Below, in pieces: positions 58,026 through 64,000 of a DNA stretch of 64,000 nucleotides; position 1 is the first letter of the stretch; the number at the start of each line of letters is the position of its first letter. The notes under the pieces were generated by a model, which worked only from the letters and a program-made list of their open reading frames with translations, was not told the DNA's origin and ran no database searches. Source of the stretch: Chryseobacterium sp. Leaf180 (GTDB lineage: Bacteria > Bacteroidota > Bacteroidia > Flavobacteriales > Weeksellaceae); assembly GCF_001424585.1 (NCBI RefSeq), contig NZ_LMPJ01000010.1, positions 62,468 to 126,467 of the forward strand, in the 5' to 3' direction. The translations under genes and the position numbers were made by a program.

Positions 58026-60248
58026 TTAAAAAATCACCATTCTGTTCGACCGGGAAATCGCATCCATTGCTTCTTCAAAATTACTGTCATCAGGTCGCGG
58101 CAGGTTGGCATTGTAAATTTTACCTTCAGGATCGACAATCATGAATCTTGGAATTCCGTTCACGCCCAACTGACCTAAAATTTTCGGATCTTCAATCCAC
58201 CATTGCTGTACAGAAGATTTTTTGTTTTTAATATCAAGTTTCCACTTTTCTTTGTCTTCATCTACGCTTGCCGAGAGAAAAACAACATTGTCATTATATG
58301 CGTACTGCTCTGCCTGATACTCGAAAACAGGCGTCGTTTCTTTACACGGTCCGCACCAGGTTGCCCAAAAATCAATCACCACATATTTTCCTTTAAACTT
58401 CGAAAGACTCACTTTCTTCCCGCTTTCGTCCTGAAAAGCAATGACAGGAAAAGGTTTCCCTTTTTGCTGGTTATTGATCACCTGAAGCTGCTTCTCAATA
58501 TACGATGCATACTTTTTATCATGAAACTGCCCTACTTTTGACATGAATAAAGCATTCCGCTGTTTTTCATCTTTAATCAAATCCATCATTTTTATCAGCT
58601 GAAAAGATAGCAGCTGATCCCGTTCAAGCCCTGAAGGCATGGCATGAATTTTATTAAAAATGATACTGTCGGGTTTATTCGTTCCGGAGGTTGGTAAAAG
58701 TTTTTTGATTCGGTAATCTTTATATTCTTTCACCGTGTATAAAATCGGAGCCGGTTTTTTCACAACATTCTGCAAAGTCTTTGTAAATTCTGCCGGCGGG
58801 GCAAACTTTTTATCGCTGAAAGAAGTCATTTTCTGATAATCGTAAATGGCATTCAGCATCTTCACGGCATTCAGCTGCTGCTGAAATTTTCTAAAATCAT
58901 CCGCAAAATGTATATTCTCATTTGTGCGGTATTTTGCAAGATATTTTTCAGATTCTTTCCATTCATCCTGCGCTTCAGAATAAAACTTTTCAGGCTCTTT
59001 GGTGTATTTTTTCTGCGGAATAATCCAGCCATAAAAAGTTGACGGCCTTTCCTTCTGCGAAGCAATATACTGATCTTCAGCTTTGCGCGTACCTTTTACA
59101 ACCACTTTGAAATCTTTAGGATCAACTTTAATATCAAAATTAATCTGATCTCCTTTTGACAAGACAAATACGTACCGCTTGCTGTCGACCACTAAATAAT
59201 AAGTGCTCATCGGCAGATTTTGTTCAGATTTCCAGCTGAATTTTCCGTCTTTCACAGGAATTTTTGCCAGCGGCTCACCCATTTCTTCAGAAACAATGCT
59301 GATTTCTTTTACCGGCTTCGAAGACGAAATTTGCCCTGAGATCTGCGTATCGTAGCCTTTTACCGGATAAATAGGTTGCGTTATGAAAAAATAAAGCGCA
59401 ACAGCAACTCCAATTCCCGCAAGTGTTTTTCCGACAGTAACGGTGTTTTTTGCAAAAGCATTTTTAAATCCTCGCCGGCTGTACCAGAAATATCCGAAGG
59501 CAAAAAAGGCAACCGTCCAGAACAAACTCAGGTATTCTGTATAATTAAAAAAATGATTGAGCTCCTGTGGATTTCCGTACGACAGCGCTGTATCAATATT
59601 ATTGTACGGAGAAAAATCATAAATTTCCTGTCGCACTTTCGCAATGATATTAAGCACAAAACCCAAAAAACCGATAACAAAAGGCCAGATGAAACTCGGA
59701 ATAATCACCGAAAGCATCAGCTGGAAAGATATAATCCCTAGACTTAAGACAAAAAGTCTTACAAATGTCTGAAACAGAAAATACATATCCAGCGAAAAAT
59801 TAAGATTTTCCTGTGGAAAAAGTACCTGACACAGCGTGTAAAAAATTGCCGAACCGGCGAAATAAATCAACAGACTTATTGCAGTCAGCGCGACCAAAAC
59901 CAAAAATTTTCCTGTATAAATGCTGAATTTGCTTAAAGGCTGTGTTTCAAGAAAAGTCCAGCCATTGTTTTTATGATCGGTCTGTGCGATTCTCACTGCA
60001 CCAATGATGATAAATAAAAGCATCAGAAAACCGCCGTACGAACCTACTGTATCGATAATTCCATTCTGAATTGCAGACGTTGGGAAACTATCATAGACAC
60101 GAGATTTTTCATTAAAAATTTCAATTACGAAATTCAAAACAGGTAAAAGCAGCGATACGATTGCTGCAAGAAGCATCAGCCCAAGATTCTTAGTTTTGAG
60201 CCATTCTGCGGCGAAAGCTGTCTTTATATAATGTAATTCTTTTTTCAT
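58026..60248 (-). CDS. ABC-2 type permease fused to TlpA-like thioredoxin domain
   Basis: A 740-residue inner-membrane protein. Residues about 1-290 are an ABC-2-type membrane region with six to seven helices (KTKNLGLMLLAAIVSLLLPV, GGFLMLLFIIIGAVRIAQTD, FIWPFVIGFLGFVLNIIAKV, SLFWTVAFFAFGYFWYSRRG). About 300-400 is a beta-rich, DUF4369-like domain (PIYPVKGYDTQISGQISSSK). About 400-590 is helical. Residues about 595-740 are a TlpA/AhpC-type thioredoxin domain with the redox motif WCGPC at 631-635 (VIDFWATWCGPCKETTPVFE) and a cis-Pro region GIPRFMIVDP. The two parts are normally separate proteins. The fusion is real rather than a missed stop, since one frame is open throughout. The ATPase gene is 3 bp upstream. 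Confidence 0.88.
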   Translation of the reverse strand: MKKELHYIKTAFAAEWLKTKNLGLMLLAAIVSLLLPVLNFVIEIFNEKSRVYDSFPTSAIQNGIIDTVGSYGGFLMLLFIIIGAVRIAQTDHKNNGWTFLETQPLSKFSIYTGKFLVLVALTAISLLIYFAGSAIFYTLCQVLFPQENLNFSLDMYFLFQTFVRLFVLSLGIISFQLMLSVIIPSFIWPFVIGFLGFVLNIIAKVRQEIYDFSPYNNIDTALSYGNPQELNHFFNYTEYLSLFWTVAFFAFGYFWYSRRGFKNAFAKNTVTVGKTLAGIGVAVALYFFITQPIYPVKGYDTQISGQISSSKPVKEISIVSEEMGEPLAKIPVKDGKFSWKSEQNLPMSTYYLVVDSKRYVFVLSKGDQINFDIKVDPKDFKVVVKGTRKAEDQYIASQKERPSTFYGWIIPQKKYTKEPEKFYSEAQDEWKESEKYLAKYRTNENIHFADDFRKFQQQLNAVKMLNAIYDYQKMTSFSDKKFAPPAEFTKTLQNVVKKPAPILYTVKEYKDYRIKKLLPTSGTNKPDSIIFNKIHAMPSGLERDQLLSFQLIKMMDLIKDEKQRNALFMSKVGQFHDKKYASYIEKQLQVINNQQKGKPFPVIAFQDESGKKVSLSKFKGKYVVIDFWATWCGPCKETTPVFEYQAEQYAYNDNVVFLSASVDEDKEKWKLDIKNKKSSVQQWWIEDPKILGQLGVNGIPRFMIVDPEGKIYNANLPRPDDSNFEEAMDAISRSNRMVIF

Positions 60249-60251
60249 CGT

Positions 60252-61157
60252 TTAGTTTTGTTTTGTAATATCCATAAACCATTCTTCAAGTCCGCCGGCT
60301 GCGGCAATCTGATAAATCTGAGCTCCATTTTTCACCAGAAATGTATTGATCGCGGCGATTTCCTCCTGAGAATTGGTGACGATAGCAATCTCGTTTTCAG
60401 ATTTTAATTCGGTCGGATATTGGTCTTTCAGCAGATCGAGATACTTAGCAGCATCATTCAGCTGGAATTTTGTTTTCTGGAATTTATAAAGCGTATTTAA
60501 ATCTTCCTTACTTCCCTGAAATTTTATTTCGCCGTGCGCGATAATTCCGAGATGCGTTACCATTTTCTCGATTTCCAAAAGTAAGTGACTGGATATAAAA
60601 ATGGTCACGCCACGTTCGCGGTTGAGTTTAATAAGAAGTTCGCGCACTTCCAGCATTCCGTTTGGGTCGAGACCGTTCACAGGCTCGTCTAAAATCAAAA
60701 GTTCAGGATCGCTGATGAGCGCAAGGGCAATTGCCAGACGCTGTTTCATTCCCAAAGAATACTTTTTCATTTTAATATTTCGCGCGTGAGAAAGACCGAC
60801 GGTTTCTAAAACTTCGTCTATTTTCCCAATATTAAGATTCCGGATAATGCATACGATTTTAAGATTGTCATAACCTGACAGATGATCGTAAAAAGCCGGA
60901 TAATCAATCAGAGAACCAATATTCTGCAGGGCCTGCGGATAGATTTCGGAAACATTTTGCCCAAAAACTTTTACCGCATTTGTATCATCATTGAAAAGTC
61001 CCATGATGAGACGCATCGTCGTTGATTTTCCTGCGCCGTTCGCTCCTAGAAAACCGTAGATAGAACCTTTCGGTACCTGGAGATTCACATTTTTAAGAAT
61101 CAGTTTCCGGCTGTCGAAACCGAAATTCAAATCCTCAATTTCAATGATGTTTTTCAT
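60252..61157 (-). CDS. ABC transporter ATP-binding protein
   Basis: A 301-residue cytoplasmic ATPase of the CcmA/drug-export type. Walker A GANGAGKST (38-46), signature region KYSLGMKQRLAIALALI (about 133-149), Walker B LLILDEPVNGLDPNGMLEV (about 155-173) and the switch histidine in TIFISSHLLLEIEKM are present. The ~80-residue C-terminal domain (KFQKTKFQLNDAAKYLDLLK onwards) is usual in this class. It is the partner of the permease-thioredoxin fusion, whose start follows its stop by 3 bp. The cargo is unknown; the class exports lipids, peptides or drugs. Confidence 0.92.
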   Translation of the reverse strand: MKNIIEIEDLNFGFDSRKLILKNVNLQVPKGSIYGFLGANGAGKSTTMRLIMGLFNDDTNAVKVFGQNVSEIYPQALQNIGSLIDYPAFYDHLSGYDNLKIVCIIRNLNIGKIDEVLETVGLSHARNIKMKKYSLGMKQRLAIALALISDPELLILDEPVNGLDPNGMLEVRELLIKLNRERGVTIFISSHLLLEIEKMVTHLGIIAHGEIKFQGSKEDLNTLYKFQKTKFQLNDAAKYLDLLKDQYPTELKSENEIAIVTNSQEEIAAINTFLVKNGAQIYQIAAAGGLEEWFMDITKQN

Positions 61158-61202
61158 GAAGTTTCTTTAGCAATAGGTATCGCAATTGTGAATTTTGTTA
61201 CA

Positions 61203-61232
61203 AAAAAAAATGCGCAGACATCAGCTGCGCAT
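61203..61232 (-). terminator. Terminator of pafA
   Basis: On the minus strand the stem ATGCGCAG / CTGCGCAT with a 7-nt loop is followed by a run of nine T, 18 bp after the pafA stop. Confidence 0.88.
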
Positions 61233-61250
61233 GTAGTATAGAAGGTTGTT

Positions 61251-62897
61251 TTATTTACCTAACACTTCCATCAAAGGCTGACCGATATTACCGCTCGGAT
61301 TTTCAATTTTTAAAAACTGTGCGATGGTCGGCGCAATATCTGTCATAAAATGAGAAGCATTGCTTTCACCTCTCGGCACTTTCCAGCCCATGAAAATCAG
61401 TGGAATATGTGCATCGTAAGAATTCCATACGCTGTGAGTCGTTCCTTTTTTAGCATAGTTCGGAAGCATTCCGTCGTGCGAAACAATCTGAATATCACCA
61501 CTTCTCTGCCAGTTGTAACCGTTGATTACTCTGGTTTTTATCGGCTCCGGAATCGGTGCATTTGCTACATTTTTTAAATCAACCGCATACAAAACCCGAG
61601 GATCTTTATTTAGGTTTTCAATAATGCTTTTTTTTATGGCAGCTTCATCTAGATTTTTATCCTTAATTAACTGATGATCAAGATAAATCTGATAATTATC
61701 AATTCCCAGAATGATTTTGCTGGCAGCATATTTTGATTCCAATTCGGCACCTAGATTTTTCTCTAAGCCGTCATCAAAAAATCCGGTCATCATTTTATTT
61801 TCTTTCATATAACCTTCAGCGTGAGCGCCGCCGTGATCTGCCGTAAGGAAAACTAAATATTCACCTACACCTACTTTTTTATCAAGCATTTTAAAGAACT
61901 GTGCAAGTTCCAAATCTAGCCGCAGATAGGTGTCTTCCACTTCAATCGCATTCGGACCGTAAGCGTGTCCTACATAATCTGTCGACGCAATATTGATTGC
62001 TAGAAAATCTGTAACCGAATCTTCACCCAGCTGATAACCATTGATCGCCGCTTCCGCAAACCTCAGTGTATACGAATTTCCGAAAGGCGTTGTTCTCAGA
62101 ACGCCTTTGTTGGCAGCGTAGTCTGATGCAAGACTGGAATAAGGAAACGTCGGATTTTTTGCCGAGCCCAGAGGTTTTTCCCAGGGAACATCATCACGTG
62201 TACTTTCGGTGTACTGACTGATCGGCAAAAGCGTATTCCACCCGTTGGCAACCAGTTTTTCTGCTATTTTCTGATTGTTAAAATCATTTACCCAAGCCGG
62301 AAGCGCATTCATATAGTAAGAACTTGTCACAAAATTTCCGTTCGTTTCATCAAACCAAAATGCACCGTTCGGATTGTGACCTGCCGGCAAAATCGAAGCA
62401 CGGTCTTTGAGAGAAACGCCTACCACTTTCGACTGAAAATTGCTGGCGATACGCAGTTGATCCGTGATCGTTGTGCTCCAGAGATTTTTCGGTGAATGCC
62501 CACCTATTTTCTGATTTGTTGTGCCAACCCCTTTTACTTCAGAATCTTCTGTACAGTAAATATTTTTACCGGTTTGTTTGTCAGTCCAGTCATTTCCTGC
62601 AATCCCGTGAATTGACGGAACAGAACCTGTATAAATCGTCGTATGACCAATCGCCGTCACCGTCGGAACGTACGGAATCATCACATTATTAAAGGAAAAC
62701 CCTTCATTCAGCATTCTTTTAAAACCGTCTTTGCTGTATTTATCGTAAAAACGGTAAAGATAATCCCAACGCATCTGATCGATCACAAGACCGACGACGA
62801 GCTTGGGCTTTTCAAGAGTTTGGTTGTTTTTTTTCTGTGCGTGAAAAGAGACAGCACATAAAAATGTCGCTGCAGCAATAGAAATCTTCCGTAACAT
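61251..62897 (-). CDS. pafA: Alkaline phosphatase PafA
   Basis: A periplasmic zinc phosphomonoesterase of the alkaline phosphatase superfamily. The 548-residue protein has a signal peptide (about 1-20, MLRKISIAAATFLCAVSFHA). Comparison with the Elizabethkingia enzyme gives a constant offset of +2 at every active-site residue: Asp40, Thr81 (nucleophile, in VPTVTAIGHTT), Asn102, Lys164, Arg166, Asp307, His311, Asp354, His355 and His488. All ten match, so it should be fully active and, like PafA, relatively tolerant of phosphate. A TAAATTTG box precedes it by about 20 bp and a terminator follows. PhoX-type activity may also come from the gene at 10233. Confidence 0.95.
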   Translation of the reverse strand: MLRKISIAAATFLCAVSFHAQKKNNQTLEKPKLVVGLVIDQMRWDYLYRFYDKYSKDGFKRMLNEGFSFNNVMIPYVPTVTAIGHTTIYTGSVPSIHGIAGNDWTDKQTGKNIYCTEDSEVKGVGTTNQKIGGHSPKNLWSTTITDQLRIASNFQSKVVGVSLKDRASILPAGHNPNGAFWFDETNGNFVTSSYYMNALPAWVNDFNNQKIAEKLVANGWNTLLPISQYTESTRDDVPWEKPLGSAKNPTFPYSSLASDYAANKGVLRTTPFGNSYTLRFAEAAINGYQLGEDSVTDFLAINIASTDYVGHAYGPNAIEVEDTYLRLDLELAQFFKMLDKKVGVGEYLVFLTADHGGAHAEGYMKENKMMTGFFDDGLEKNLGAELESKYAASKIILGIDNYQIYLDHQLIKDKNLDEAAIKKSIIENLNKDPRVLYAVDLKNVANAPIPEPIKTRVINGYNWQRSGDIQIVSHDGMLPNYAKKGTTHSVWNSYDAHIPLIFMGWKVPRGESNASHFMTDIAPTIAQFLKIENPSGNIGQPLMEVLGK

Positions 62898-62916
62898 GAA
62901 ATATTTTTTGTCGGTG

Positions 62917-62924
62917 CAAATTTA
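62917..62924 (-). promoter_or_regulatory. -7 box of pafA
   Basis: TAAATTTG on the minus strand lies 19 bp upstream of the pafA start codon. No clear TTG partner is seen in the expected interval. Confidence 0.4.
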
Positions 62925-63071
62925 CAGTTTTTGACTGCGCGCAGAAATGAAATTCAGTTTAAATAAACCTTAAATATTCATCTTTATGAACAATAATTAA
63001 TATGAGAGACGACTAATATTTATATTTTGAAATGAATTTAATGATTAAATTTAAGTACGAAAAACGATCAT

Positions 63072-64000
63072 ATGAATGATTTGCTTTGGAAGAAAACAGA
63101 AGATTTTGATTTTGACGATCCACCGAGCGAGTACAGTTTCAGCATTAGACTCGCTCATGAGAATTGCTGGACGGAGAATTTTACAATAAACGCAATCAAG
63201 GAATATAAAAAATTTATGTTTTTAGCAGCGGTTTCAGAAGAAATGGTGTCACCGTCAGACATCATAGATAAAGTCTGGCATCAGCATTTAATTTTCACCA
63301 AATCGTATCAGGTATTTTGTAAAATTTTAGGCAAACAGATCCAGCACATACCGTCAACGCATCACAGAAATGAGTCTGAAAGTTTTAAAGAAGCAAAAAA
63401 GAGAACAGAAAAACTCTACTTAAAAAACTTTGGTCACATTCCTGAAGAATTCTGGAAATCTGCATCAATTCCGAGCGGCTTATACCTAAAACAGTCGCGA
63501 TTTAATGTAACCCAGATTACAAATTTAGTTATTGGCACAAGCATTTTACTGCTTTTTCCTTTATATCTTACTTTTCACGAAACAATTGCAACGGTTGAAA
63601 ATGATCAATTTTACATCTCCTACTTTTTTTTAGTTACATTTTCACTGGCGATTGTTTACCGCTTTAATACTCTCGGAAAAAAAGAATTGATAGAAACGTT
63701 CAGAAATCAAAGTCTGATAAAAAATTTAAGCCGACCGGAAATTATCTATCTTATTTTCTCGGATGTTTCTCACTCTATAAAGCTCTCTGTTGACGGGTTA
63801 ATCGGCAAGCAAATCATTAACGTTAATGATGATAAAACTTTAAGCGCAAAAAAATCCTGTGAAAATTTAAGCGCAGAAGAAACGCAGATGATACTGCAGA
63901 TAGAAAGTTTTGGAAAAATTCATTTTGCTCATCTCAAAGCTTATCTGCTGAAGAAACCGTTTTACAAAAATGTTTCGCAAAGTATGGATGAAATAAAAAA
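63072..64000 (+). CDS. WHxHL-motif membrane protein, 3' end outside window
   Basis: An open frame runs from ATG at 63072 to the window edge (309 codons), so the C-terminus is missing. It begins MNDLLWKKTEDFDFDDPPSE. The segment VSPSDIIDKVWHQHLIFTKS (about 57-76) followed by YQVFCKILGKQIQHIPS is the WHxHL block of glycine-rich-domain/TIGR04222-like membrane proteins. Two hydrophobic segments follow (about 157-175, LVIGTSILLLFPLYL, and about 190-205, YFFLVTFSLAIVYRF). In relatives the C-terminus is glycine-rich; here it would lie beyond base 64000. Function unknown, and the family call rests on this short motif. Confidence 0.65.
   Translation, partial: MNDLLWKKTEDFDFDDPPSEYSFSIRLAHENCWTENFTINAIKEYKKFMFLAAVSEEMVSPSDIIDKVWHQHLIFTKSYQVFCKILGKQIQHIPSTHHRNESESFKEAKKRTEKLYLKNFGHIPEEFWKSASIPSGLYLKQSRFNVTQITNLVIGTSILLLFPLYLTFHETIATVENDQFYISYFFLVTFSLAIVYRFNTLGKKELIETFRNQSLIKNLSRPEIIYLIFSDVSHSIKLSVDGLIGKQIINVNDDKTLSAKKSCENLSAEETQMILQIESFGKIHFAHLKAYLLKKPFYKNVSQSMDEIK

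Overview
The window looks like the chromosome of a flavobacterium of the Weeksellaceae type (Chryseobacterium, Elizabethkingia and relatives). The signs are a PafA alkaline phosphatase with every Elizabethkingia active-site residue, type IX secretion sorting tails, DUF5686 outer-membrane proteins, a DnaG primase with the Bacteroidota-type degenerate zinc finger, AT-rich spacers, and promoter boxes of the Bacteroidota form TTG-N17..20-TAnnTTTG. I see no rRNA, tRNA, CRISPR array, integrase, transposase or phage gene. Two genes run off the edges: alaS on the left and a WHxHL-motif membrane protein on the right.

Layout. 1-6 kb: the 3' end of alaS, small lipoprotein and NTF2-like genes, a 78-residue membrane protein, an 11-copy 21-bp tandem array, a DUF2071 gene and a decayed DinB-like tail. 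6-19 kb: an envelope region with three DUF5686 paralogues surrounding two lipoprotein/membrane proteins and a PhoX-like lipoprotein followed by a di-haem cytochrome c peroxidase. 19-30.6 kb: housekeeping genes. folP diverges from a run of DUF1599, a DoxX/thioredoxin-like protein, a TerB-like protein, tpiA and a small membrane protein. Then come clpP and dnaG on the minus strand, a seven-copy ~41-bp array, tsaE, ald and a CPA2 antiporter. 30.7-35.1 kb: three tandem BspA-type (DUF285) surface proteins with type IX sorting tails. 35-51 kb: purE and purK (apart from each other), a membrane-anchored endonuclease/exonuclease/phosphatase-fold protein, a DUF1634-TauE/SafE pair, a second CPA2 antiporter, EamA, mvaD, an acyl-CoA ligase overlapping an epimerase, an alpha/beta hydrolase, pdxJ and an MscS channel. 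51-64 kb: lipoproteins, ung, mutS2, a barnase-barstar pair, an ABC transporter whose permease is fused to a TlpA-like thioredoxin domain, and pafA.

What stands out. (i) A membrane-anchored barnase with cysteines at the positions equivalent to barnase 43 and 80, beside a cytoplasmic barstar with its own promoter-like site. (ii) The ABC-2 permease/thioredoxin fusion. (iii) Two intergenic minisatellites, of 21 bp and 41 bp (2 x ~20.5 bp), that may share an origin. (iv) A terminator-like hairpin 8 bp before the peroxidase start. (v) Three expanded surface-protein genes. (vi) Three broken genes: a nonsense codon at 37144, a homopolymer frameshift at 56729-56733 and a DinB-like remnant at 5186. Family names come from motif recognition by eye; no search was run.
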